A stretch of 64,000 bases of DNA from Dermatemys mawii. Lineage: Eukaryota; Chordata; Testudines; Dermatemydidae. Position 1 is the stretch's first letter; each line of letters begins with the position of its first letter. Made by a program: the position numbers and the translations under genes. Positions 37,201 through 49,200 of this stretch are shown in pieces. The notes under the pieces are model-generated. The model ran no database searches. It worked only from the letters and a program-made list of their open reading frames with translations, and was not told the origin of the DNA. The stretch is from the NCBI GenBank assembly GCA_007922305.1, contig ML677460.1, positions 1 to 64,000 of the forward strand, written 5' to 3'.

Positions 37201-40200
37201 TAGGACACTTTACTACGCCAGGCCAGTAGCAAGTAGTCTGAAATCATTGCAGCACAAAGCAAGGCAGCGAATGGTCCTGGGTTTTGGACACATTCAAGAA
37301 ACATTCGGTCTTTATCTCTCTGTGTTAGCCTCAGGAGAGTGATATCATTCATGGTCACCTGGTTGAAACAGGGGAATCTTTTTAAGGGAACAGCCAGAGG
37401 AGCCCGTCTATGATGAGCTATTTGCGTTTGGTTAAAAGGGATCATCCCTGATAATAGCCACATGGTGAGGGGAGGGGTGAAGCAATCATCCCAGAGAATT
37501 GAAGGGGGGTGTCACAGGGGGTGGGGGAGTCCGGTCCCTGAACTCCCACTTCCTGGAATTCACAGTGACTCTCAGCCAGCCAGTGGATCAGAAGGTTTAC
37601 TGGAGATGCCAGGAACACAATCCAGCTCCAAGCTTGTCAGTACAAACAGGACCCCTTAGTCAGGCCCTTCTGGGGGGCAGGGAGATGAGACCCCGAATCC
37701 AGGCTCCCCACCTCTCTTCCCCAGCCAGCTTCTAACCCCCTCAACCGAAACTGCTGCCTTCCTCCTTCCCCCCGGCTACTCCCCCAGCCTTTGTTCACAC
37801 CCACACTCAGGCAGAAAGTCGCACCTCCCCCGACCCCAGGGCAGGGGGTCGGGTTACAGTCCAGGTACATGCCCTCCCGAGACCTCCTGCTCCCTGCTCG
37901 TGACATCACCCCCCTTCTTCCAGTCTGAACTCAGTGGGGTCACTTGACCAGTGACCTGGGGAAGTTCAGGGCCCCCTCTCCGGGACAACGCGTCCGCTAT
38001 CATGTTGGCATTTCCCTTCACATGGACCACGTCCATGTCATAATCCTGCGGGAGCGGACTCCACCTCAGGAGCTTGGCATTGGCCCCTTTCATCTGGTGC
38101 AGCCAGGTCAGGGGGGAGTGGTCGGTGTACACGGTGAAGTGTCTTCCAAATAGATATGGTTGTAGTTTCTTGAGGGCCCACACCATGGCCAGGCATTCCT
38201 TCTTGATGGCCGCGTAGTTCTGCTCCCGGGGGAGCAACTTCTTGCTCAAGTACACGATGGGGTGTCTCTCCCCCTTTTCATCCTCCTGCATTAACACCGC
38301 CCCCAGCCCCACATCTGAGGAGTCGATAAATACCACAAACGGCTTGTCAAAGTCCAGGTTTGCCAGAACCGGGCCGCTGACGAGAGCCTCCTTCAACACA
38401 CAGAGAGCCCTCTGGCACTGCTCGGTCCAGACCACCTTGTCTGGTTTCCCCTTCTTGCATAGCTCAGTGATGGGGCAGGGGCTATGGCGCTAAAATGGGG
38501 CAGAAACCTTCGACAGTACCCCACCATCCCGATGAAGGCTTGGATCTGCTTTTTGGTTTGGGGCACAGGCCAGTCCCTGATAGCCTCCACCTTGGCTGGT
38601 TCGGGCTTTAGGCGGCCGCTCCCCACCCGGTGTTGCAGGTAGGACACTTCAGCCATCCCCACCTTGCACTTCTCTGCCTTTATGGTCAGCCCAGCCTTCT
38701 GGAGTCGGTCCAGCACTTGTCTAACCTGGGACACATGGTCCTCCCAGGTCTGGCTAAGGACACAGATGTCATCAATATACGCTACAGCAAAACTCTCCAC
38801 CCCTCTCAGGAGCTGATCTACCAGGTGCTGGAAGGTGGCCGGCACCCCTTTGAGGCCGAAAGGCAGGGTGAGGAACTCATAGAGCCCCAGAGGGGTGATA
38901 AAGGCAGATTTCAGCCTGGCATCTGCATCCAGGGGCACCTGCCAGTAACTCTTTATAAGATCCATAGTGGTAAAGTAATGAGCTCCCCCCAGCTTGTCTA
39001 GGAGCTCATCAGGCCTTGGCATGGGGTAGGCATCAGATACAGTGATGGCACTGAGCTTTCGATAGTCCACACAAAACTGGATTGATCCGTCCTTTTTGGG
39101 GATCAGCACCACTGGTGAGGCCCAAGGGCTGGAAGATGGTGGGACCACCCCCAGAGCCAGCATGTCATTAACCTCCCTCTCCAGGTCCATGGCAGTGTTC
39201 CCTGTGACTCGGAAGGGGGAGCATCTTATAGGGGGGTGCGATCCCGTCTGCCCCCGGTGGACAGTCAGATTAGTGTGTCCAGGCTGGCTGGAAAACAGCT
39301 GCTGGAACAGTTGCAGCACCCCTCTGATCTCAGCTTGCTGGGCAGGGGTTAGCCGATCAGAGAGAGGAATTATTTCCAAGTCCTCTCCTGTCCCAGGGAA
39401 TAGATCTACGCGAGGATCAGCTCCCTGCTCCTCCCAGTGTCCACACATGGCCAACACCACATTCTCTCTGTCATAATATGGCTTCATCATGTTCACATGG
39501 TACACCTGGCGATGGTGCACCCGGTTAGACACCTCCACCACATAATTTACCTCATTTAGTTGCTTGACAACCTTAAAAGGGCCTTCCCAGGCGACCTGAA
39601 GCTTGTTTTTTCTCACGGGGATGAGAACCTTCACCTGATCCCCGGTGGCATAGGCGCAGGCCCGTGCCATGCAGTCATACCAGACCTTCTGCTTCCTCTG
39701 GGCTCTGGCCAGATTCTCCCTGGCCAGGCCCATGAGTTCCACAAGTCTCTCTCGGAAGGTCAGGACATACTCCACCACCGATTCTCCCTTGGGAGTGGCG
39801 GCCTCCTCCTCCTATTCGTCTCTCATCAGGTCCAGGAGCCTCCTTACCCTCCGTCCATATAGCAGCTCGAAAGGTGAAAATCCGGTAGATTCCTGGGGCA
39901 CTTCCCTGTACGCGAACAGCAGGTGAGGTAAGTACTTGTCCTAGTCCTGTGGGTGCTGGTTCATAAAGGTTTTCAGCATCATCTTTAGCGTCCCATTGAA
40001 CCTCTCCACCAGCCCGTTGGACTGGGGGTGATACGCTAAGGCCCAGCTGTGTCGGACCCCACATTTTTCCCACAAGCCCTGGAGCAGGGCCGACATGAAG
40101 TTGGACCCTTGGTCTGTCAAGACTTTCTTGGGGAACCCCACTTGGCTGAAAATGGTCAGCAGCGCGTCTGCCACAGTGTCTGCTTCGATGGAGGATAAGG

Positions 40201-43200
40201 GTACTGCCTCCAGGTAGCGGGTGGCAAAATCCACCACCACAATGTATTTCTTCCCCGACCGGGTCGTCTTGCTGAGAGGCCCCACTATGTCCATAGCCAC
40301 CTTCTGGAAAGGCTCCTCTATGATGGGCAAAGGCCTCAAAGCTGCTTTCCCCTTGTCCCGGGCCTTCCCCACCCACTGGCAGGGGTCACAGGATCGGCAG
40401 TACTGTCGGACTGCGGAAAAGACCCCAGGCCAGTAAAAGTTCTGTAGCAGCCTCTGCCCGGTGCGCCGGATTCCCTGGTGCCCTGCGAGAGGGATGTCAT
40501 GGGCCAGGTGCAGTAACTTGCGGCGATACTTCTGGGGGACCACCAGCTGTTTCCTGATCCCCCATGACTCCACTTCTCTGGGGGGAGCCCATTCTCGGTA
40601 CAGGAACCCCTTCTCCCACAGGAACCTCTCCTGGCAGCCTCTCCCCATGCTCCGTACCTCACTGAGGTTGCCCAGGTCCCTGAACTTCCGCAAAGAGGGA
40701 TCTCTCTGCAACTCAGCCTGGAACTCAGCGGCTGGGGAAGGGATGGGGGCCAGCTCCCTCGTGCTGGCTGAGTCTGAGGCTGCAGCCTCTCTGAGCCTGG
40801 TCCCTGGATACCCCCTCCGCACTGGGGCAGGGTCCTGCACCCCCAGTACGGTACCCTCTCCCAGGTCAGTGCACCGTGCCCCGCGCTGGCTCTGGCTATG
40901 GGTCACGACCAGGGTGCCCTTGGGTTTGCTGGGCCAGTTCTCTAGGTCGCCTCCCTCAATACCTCCGTGGGCAAATGGTGGTGTACCCCCACCTCTTTGG
41001 GGCCCTCCTTGGGCCCCCACTTCAGATGCACCCTTGCGACAGGCACCTTGAATGGGGTCCCACCCACCCCCGTCAGGGTCAGGTAGGTGTTGAGCACCAT
41101 CCGTTCTGGGGTCTCAGAGGGACCAGACCCCAAATTCCCCCATGTGCATGTTGGGGGCAGATGCAGCTAGAGAGGGGAACACTTGATGGCCAAGATGCAA
41201 GATTCAGGACAGTCTCCGGCGAGCTAGCAGCCACAGGACTGTGAGGGGTTGGGGGTGGTAAATGGCAAGAGGAGGGCAATCAGGACAGTGGTTGGGGACG
41301 GGACGGTGGCAACAGAACAGCAGCTCCGCAGCTCAGGCTTAGGGGCAGGCGAGTGGAGCCCCCCTCTCAGCACTGGGGAGGCCAGTGTCCCTGTGAGCAG
41401 ATCAAGTTGGACAGGCTCAGCAGCAGGGGACCAATGGGCGAGACTAGTCAGGAGAGGGTTAAACTAGCTACAGAGGGGGTGCGCTGGGAAGGCAGTCACT
41501 TGGCAACCGTCCACACTGTTGCTTAGTACTGGAGCAGAACCGACAGGATCCCAGGTCAGAACAGGAATTAGTTCTCATTGCTGCTGTCTCAGTGCTCGGA
41601 GCCAGGAAGGATTGGAGCAGGGGAACGTGGGGTGGGGGGAAGGGTACAACGAGGGGCTAGGGACACAGCACAATCCAGGGCCTGGCCACATGGCTACAGC
41701 TCCTGTCATAAGCATAAAGTATCCTAGAATTCCTGTTTACTGTTAACGGGTTAAGAATCTAAAAGAAACCTGGTTGGCACCTGACCAAAAGAACCAACGG
41801 GGACTGAAGATACTTTCAAACCTGGAAGGAGGGAAAGTTCTTTGTTTTCTCTTTCATTCACTCTGGGGCTATCAGGGGAATCCGTTTTCTTCTCTCAATC
41901 TATCTATAACCTTTCTAAACAGTAACAGTTAGTTTTATATTTGTGTTTTCTCACTGGTGAATTTCTCAGGTTTTTGGGAGATATCCCTGTATTTTCTTTG
42001 TAACTTTAAAGGCTCAAGAGGGAGGAATTTCTCTGTGGTGTGGGTATTCCTTTAATTCTTTTTGTGATTGTAAAGTGCTTTTCAACTGATTTTTATAAGG
42101 TATTTGTTCTCTCTTTTTTCCTTTAATTAAAACCTTTCTTTTAAGAATTGACTGCTTTGTTTTCCATTGTGTAAGATCCAGGTTTGGATCACCTAGGATT
42201 GGTGAGGTTTTTTTCCCCTCAAGCCTTTCCCAGGGAGGGAGGTATGTGGGGAGGGTGGAAAGAGAGGGGGCTCCAAATGGCCCTGCCCCTAGTTCTTGAG
42301 GTATTTGCTTGGTGGTGGCAGCGTACTGTTCCAGACACAGAAGAAACTTGTGTCTTGGGGAAGTTTTAACCTAAACTGGTAAAATAAGCTGGGGGGGTGA
42401 TTTCTTTTTTTTCATATGGGTCTCCACATCTGTACCCTAGAGTTCAGAGTGGGGAAGCAATCCTTACAGCCCGGCACACCAGGGACCGAGCAGGAAGAAT
42501 GGCTCTTTACACATCTGTTGATAGTGTGCAGGGGAACCTGCCTGATGCCAGGGGCGCCAACCAGGGGACATGTGCTGGGTTTGTGCTGCCAGGAGTAAGG
42601 AAGCCCGGGAGCCTCTGCACGTTGCAAGGGCTGATTCTCTCACTAACTCTGCAGCCCAAGTCCATGTCAGACCCTCATCCTGAAGAGTGAAGAGGAATCT
42701 GACCTGAGATAAACTCACTCTGGAAATGAGAAAAAACAGACAATGAAGGAGGCTCACTGGTGAGCAGCTTCTCCCCAGGGGGGGAGGAAGGCAGCACTGC
42801 CCACCTTTGTGACTTGACTGTGTCTCTCATGATAGCAGGTGGTTTTATTAAATCCCCAGTTCCTAGACTCATGGGAGTAGGGGAGAATCTCAGCTCTCTT
42901 CTCTTACAGCAGTAACTTCTAGTCCTTCTAGGAGAAGAGAAAACCCTGGAAATGTGTCCCCTAAAGGCTCAAACCAGAAGGCAAACAAAAATAAGCTCCA
43001 ATATTATTCCCAAAATACTCACAACAGTTAAGTCAAACTCAGGGTTTTTGGGGCCTGACCTGTGATGTCTGAACACTTGGGACTGTCGATATTGGGATTC
43101 CCCATCACTCAGTGTCTGGGAATTGAGACTAGACGTCTCAGAGCCCTGCTCTAGCTCTAGGGTCTGACAGCTTCACTGTCATAGCCAGAAGAATAAACCC

Positions 43201-46200
43201 CTGGGGTGTGATTCTCTGGCTTGGGTAAAAACGAGGCCCGACTAGCTAGGTCTGATGGGACCTTCTGGCCTATGCACCTCTGCTGCTCTGCCTGGGAAAT
43301 GACCACACGAGGGCAGGGAGCCCCCAATGGGCGGCAGAGGGAGCTGGAAGAGGGAGCTGCAAGCGGGACTGGGAGCAGAAGAGCAACTGCAAGAGGCAGC
43401 TGCAAGTGGGACTGGGAGCAGAAATTTGGGATGTTTGGGGAGAGAATAGCATGAGAGTCCCTTTTTGGAGGGTGTCAAAAATGTCTTTCACATGGACCTT
43501 CCATCCGCAGCCCTCGGCCCACTCCCCCATGTCCTTCTGTCCCCCATGTTCATACTGAGTCCTGTGAGAAAATGCCACTGTGGGCCCCGCTGTCCCCTCC
43601 CCTCACTCACACTGATACCACCATCCCCCGCTCCGTCCCTGTGTCTCTAGGTCAGGCCATATCCCACACTCACCGTTGGTCCGGTTGTAGAGCTCACGCA
43701 GGGTGTTCAGACTCGCTCTGAACCAGGCCTGCCAGCGCTGTGCCCACCAGATCTGATGGTCCCAGAACTCTGGACCCTCAATCTGCGCCATCCACGCTGT
43801 GCGGGGCTCCACCCTCAGCATCCCACTGGTGTATTCAAAGACGATTTGATCATCCACATAGCCGACATACCTGTGCCAGGGCAGCCCCGGGCCAGACTCT
43901 GACACCACTGTGTGGAATATGCGCCAGGAGTGCAGGCCTGAGAGGAGGAAAATTGGGGGAAGGGAGGTCAGACCTGCCCCAACACTGCCAGGGAGCCCCA
44001 GCAATACACAAGAGGTGGTGCCGGCCCTCAGGAGCGCTCCTGTGGGAGGGAGACCTGGGGAAGGGCCCACAGAATGGCCTGACCAGGTAGAAAGAGAGGT
44101 TGGGGTAGGAGGAGAAGGGGGGCAAGGATGGAGGGGGAAAGGCGAGTGAGGCTGGAGTGTGTGAAGAGTAGGGGAGCAGACGGGGAGAGTATATTGGGTG
44201 ATATGGGGACTGAAGGGGAGTGTGAAGAAGGAAAGGGGGCCCAGGAGGAAGAACAGAGCTGGGGGGCAGTATGAGGAGGATGTTATGGGGAGGGTGGAGC
44301 AGGAGAAGGACCAGGGCTGCAGGAGATGCAGAAGCTGAAGCCTGGAGTACAAAGAAGAGCAGGGGGAATGTGTCCAAGGTGCAGGTGAGAGCCAGGGCCC
44401 CAGCTGTACACACAATTTACTATAATTTATTAAGAACATAAGCACAACCATACTGGATCAGACCAAAGGTCTATCTAGCTCAGTCTCTGTTTTCCAACAT
44501 TGGCCTACGCCAGGTGCCCCAGAGGGAATGAACAGAACAGGGAATCATCAAGTGATTCACCCCCTGTCGTCCACTCCCAGCTTCTGGCAAACAGAGGCTA
44601 GGGACACCATCCCTGCCCATCCTGATTAATAGCCCCTAATGAACTTATCCTCCATCAACTTATCTAGTTTTTTTTTTTTTTTAACCCTGTTATACTCTTG
44701 GCCTTCACAATATCCTCTGGCAAGGAGTTCCACAGGTTGACTGTGTGTGGTGTGAAGAAATACTTCCTTTTTTTGTTTGTTTTAAACCTGCTGTCTACTC
44801 ATTTCATCCGGTGATCCTGAGTTCTTGTGTTATGTGAAAGGGTAAATAATACTTCATTATTCACTTTCTCCACACCAGTCATGACTTTACAGACTTCAGT
44901 CATAGCCCCCTTAGTTCTCTCTTTTCCAGGCTGAAAAGTTCCAGTCTTATTAATCTCTCCTCCTATGAAAGCTGTTCCATACCCCATATCATCTTTATTG
45001 CTCTTTTCTGTACCTTTTCCAGTTCTAACAGGATCTTTTTTTTTTTTTTTTGATGGAGTGAACAAATCTGCACACAGTATCCCTGCTGTGGGCATCCAAT
45101 GGATTTATATAGAGACAAGATGATATTTTCTTATCTATCCCTTTCCTAACGATTCGCAACATTCTGTTTGGTTTTTTTGCCTGCCGCTGCACACTGAGTG
45201 GATGTTTTCAGAGAACTATCCACAATGACTCCAAGATCTCTTTCTTGAGTAGTAACAGCTAATTTAGGCCTCATCATTTGATATGTACAGTTGGGATTAT
45301 GTTTTCCAATGTGCATTACTTTCCACTTATCGACACGGAATTTCACCTGCCATTTTGTTGCTCAGTCACCCAGTTTTGAGAGATCCCTTTGTAACCATTC
45401 GCAGTCTGCTTTGGACTTAACATATTCACGCCGTGGCTGCACCCTAGGTCCCTTGTAGGGACCAGGCCCCCTTTTGTGCCAGTCATTGCACAGGCCCTGC
45501 CCCCAGAGTTCACAGGCTGATCACTGGTCCCTACAGTCGGGTTCACCCCACAGATCCACAGGCAGGATCAGGGCCAAAGCAGGGGGGTGGGGAAGGGCGA
45601 CGGCTCCCAGACAAAGGGCCTGGTGCTGCGGAGACTAAACCCCTGATCCCTTCACTCCGGTGAGCATCCCACTGACATCAACACTGCTCAGGGAGTTACA
45701 CATACCCTCTCTGAGCCCCACTCTGGCTCCCCTTTCCAGCCTCCTACACGCGTCCTCATTAACTTCAGCTTCCAGGTCAATGGCCCATCCAACCCTCTGC
45801 TCCCCATCTCCTCACCCCCCCCTCTGCATTCACCAAGCAGCCCTGGGTCATCTCCCCCACTCTCCAAAAGGGCCAGACACTGGACTTGGGTTCACCAAGC
45901 CCTAGGCACTGAGCTCTCCAGTGCTGATTCCCCTTCTCCAACCACCACCGGGTCTCTCTCAGCATCACTCATCAGCCACCTCTCCCCATGTTTTATAATG
46001 GATATTGTGTGGAACTCAGTTTCCCCTATGAGCTGTATGATTAACAAGGTGGGGGAAAGGATTAATTGCTCTGCAGAGATCCAGGGGTAACTGATGCCTC
46101 ATTATTTGGGGTCCCAGAAGAGAACTGCCCGGACATTTGGCATCTGGCAACTAATGACCATGGATGACCCATCCTCTGCAGGAAACCAGCCAGCTGTGAC

Positions 46201-49200
46201 CAGCTGGAAAACAAAGAGCTGAGGAGGAGGCCAGGTGACAATGTTTGGCAGGAACAAAACCAGAAGACTAAGGAGGGGCCCACTGGGGCTACGTGTGGGT
46301 TGTTGGAGGGAGAAGCAGCTTCCTAACTGGGACAAAAGAGAAAGTTCTGGGTTTTGGACAGACCCAGATAGAGAATGGAAAGTTACAGCCAAGCCTAATG
46401 GAAAGCCTGTTGAGAGTCTTCAGGTTAAGTTTAGAGGAGAGAGTCACAAGGATGATGTTATGGTGGGTGTCTGCTATAAACCACCAGAACAGGAGGATGA
46501 AGTAGACGAGGTTTTCTTCAGACAACTAAGAAGTTTCCAGATCACAAGCCTTGGTCATCATGGGGGACTTCAATCAACCTGACATCTGCTGGGAGAGCAA
46601 TACAGCAGTGCACAGACAATCCAGGAAGTTTTTGAAGAGTGTTGAGGACAACTTCCTGGTGCAAATGCTGGAGGAACCAACTAGGGGCAGAGCTCCTCTT
46701 GACCTGCTCACCAACAAGGAAGAAGGGGTAGGCAAAGTAGAAGTGGGTGGCAACCTGGGCAGCAGTGACTGTGAGATGGTTCAGTTCAGGATCCTGACAC
46801 AAGGAAGAAAGGAGAGCAGCAGAATACAGACCTTGGACTTCAGAAAAACAGACTCTGACTCACTGAGGGAACTGATAGACAAGATCCCCTGGGAGGCTAA
46901 TATGAGTGGGAAAGGAGTCCAGGAGAGCTGGCTATATTTTGAAGACTTATTGAGGGGACTGGGACAAATCTTCCTGATGTGCAGAAAGAATAGTAAATAT
47001 GGCAGATGACCAGAGTGGCTTAACAGTGAAAATCTTTGGTGAGCTTAAACTCAAAAAGGAAGCTTACAAGAAGTGGAAAATTGGACAGATGACTAGGGAG
47101 GAACATAAAAATATTGCTAGAGCATGCAGGTGTTATCAGGAAAGCCAAAGCACAATTGGAGTTGCAACCAGCAAGGGATGTGAAGAGTAACAAGAAGGGT
47201 TTCTATAGATATGTCAGCAACAAGAGGAAGGTCAGGGAAAGTGTAGGACCCTTACTGAATGGGGGAGGCAACCTAGTGACAGATGATGCGGAAAAAGCAA
47301 ATGTACTCAATGCTTTTTTTGCCTGTCTTCACAGATGAGTTCAGTTCCCAGACTGCTACACTGGGCAACACAGCATGGGGAGGAGGTGAGCAGCCCTCAG
47401 TGGTGAAAGAACAGGTTAAAGACTAGAAAAGCTGGACCTGCACAAGTCCAGGGAGCTGGATCTAATGCACCCAAAGGTGCTCAGGGAGTTGGCTGATGAG
47501 ACTGCAGAGTTATTAGCCATTATCTTTGAAAACTCATGGCAACTGGTGAAGGTGCCCGACGACTGGGAAAAAATAAATATAGTGTCCATCTTTAAAAAAG
47601 GGAAGGAGAATACGGGGAACTACAGGCCAATGAGCCTCACTTCAGCCCCAGGAAAAATCATGGAGCAGGTCTTTAATGAATCTATTTTGAAGCACTTGGA
47701 GGAGAGGAAGGTGATCAGGAACAGTCAGCATGGATTCACCAAGGGCAAGTCATGCCTGACCAACCTTGCCTTTTTTGATGAGACAACTGGCTCTGTGGAT
47801 GAGGGGAAAGCAGTGGACATGATATACCTTGACTTTAGCAAAGCTTTTGATCCGGTCTCCCACTGTATTCTTGCCAGCAAGTTAAAGTATGGGCTAGATG
47901 AATGGACTATAAGGTGGACAGAAAGCTGGTTAGATCATCAGGCTCAATGAGTAGTGATCAACGGCTCGATCCCTAGCTGGCAGCCGGTATCAAGCAGAGT
48001 GCCCCAAGGTCCTAGGGCTGGTTTTGTTCAACATCTTTATCAATGCCCTGGAGGATGGCGTGTACTGCATCCTCAGAAAGTTTGCAGATGATACTAAGCT
48101 GGTGGGGGAGGTAGGTAGGCTGGAGGGTACGGATAGGGTCCAGAGTGACCTAGACAAGTTGGAGGATTGGTCCAAAAGAAATCTGATAAGGTTCAACAAG
48201 GTCAAGTGTCAACTCCGGCACTGGGGACGGAAGAATCCCATGCACTGCTACAGGCTGGGGACCAACTGGCTAAGTAGCAGTTCTGCAGAAAAGGACCTGC
48301 GGATTACAGTGGACGATAAGCTGGATATGAGTCAACAGTGTGCCCTTGTTGCCAATGGCATATTGGGCTGCAGTAGTAGGAGCACTGTCACCAGATCGAG
48401 GGAAGAGATTATTCCCCTCTATTCAGCACTGGTGAGGCCACATCTGGAGTACATAAAGGATGTGGACAAATTGGAAAGAGTCCAGGGGAGAGCAACAAAA
48501 ATGACTACGGGGCTGGAGCACATGACTTATGAGAAGAGGCTGAGGGAACTTATTTAGTCTGCAGAAGAGAAGAGTGAGGGGGGATTTGATAGCAGCCTTC
48601 AACTACCTGAAGTGGGGTTCCAAAGAGGAGGGAGCTCAGCTTTTCTCTCAGTGGTAGCAGATGACACAACAAGGAGTAATGGTCTCAAGTTGCAGTGGAG
48701 GAGGTTTAGGTTGGATATTAGGAAACACTATTTCACTACCGACAAAGAGTCCCATGGCACCTTAAAAGACTAACAAAAGTATTGGAGCATAAGCTTTTGT
48801 GGGCTAATACCCACTTCGTCGGATGCATGACTATGAATAGCTAGCTAACTACAAAAGCAGCTTCTCCTCTCTTGCTGTTCACACCTCCAGATCAGTTGCT
48901 AGAAGAGGACCTCATCCTTCCTGATTAGAGATAACAAAGTGGTTCAGCATGATTGAACTAACCTTGTTATCTCTAACCTCATTCTTGCCTGCTTATTTAT
49001 ACCTGTCTCTGGATACTTCTACTGCATGCATCTGATGAAATGGGTATTAGCCCACAAAAGCTTATGCTTCAATACTTTTGTTAGTCTTTAAGGTGCCACA
49101 GGACTCCTTGTCGCTTCTGCAAATCCAGGCTAACATAGCTACCTCTCTGATTCTTGACACTATTTCACTCAGAGAGTGGTGAAGCACTGGAATGGGTTAC

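Larger units (their letters stand above)
37510..41160 (-). mobile_element. Gmr1-like gypsy LTR retrotransposon, element 2 (better preserved)
   Basis: On the minus strand the order is protease end (about 41130-40950), integrase (about 40700-39500), reverse transcriptase (about 39300-38480), RNase H (38435-37930) and a 3' LTR (37908-37510). Gag and the 5' LTR are absent. Integrase again lies upstream of RT. The frame from 41020 to 38393 is continuous apart from two in-frame stops (about 39941 and 39815). One frameshift near 38450 separates RNase H. Catalytic residues of all three enzymes are visible. It sits in intron 2 of the class I gene, in the same orientation. Confidence 0.9.

Noticed and set aside
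43674..43937. A YVDD motif in the minus-strand frame near 43850
   Set aside because: It resembles a reverse transcriptase box, but it lies within a complete MHC alpha-1 exon (YVGYVDDQ) with splice sites and is the normal class I strand.
43938..44451. Upstream extension of the alpha-1 frame
   Set aside because: It is intronic pyrimidine-rich sequence before the splice acceptor; the protein begins at 43937.
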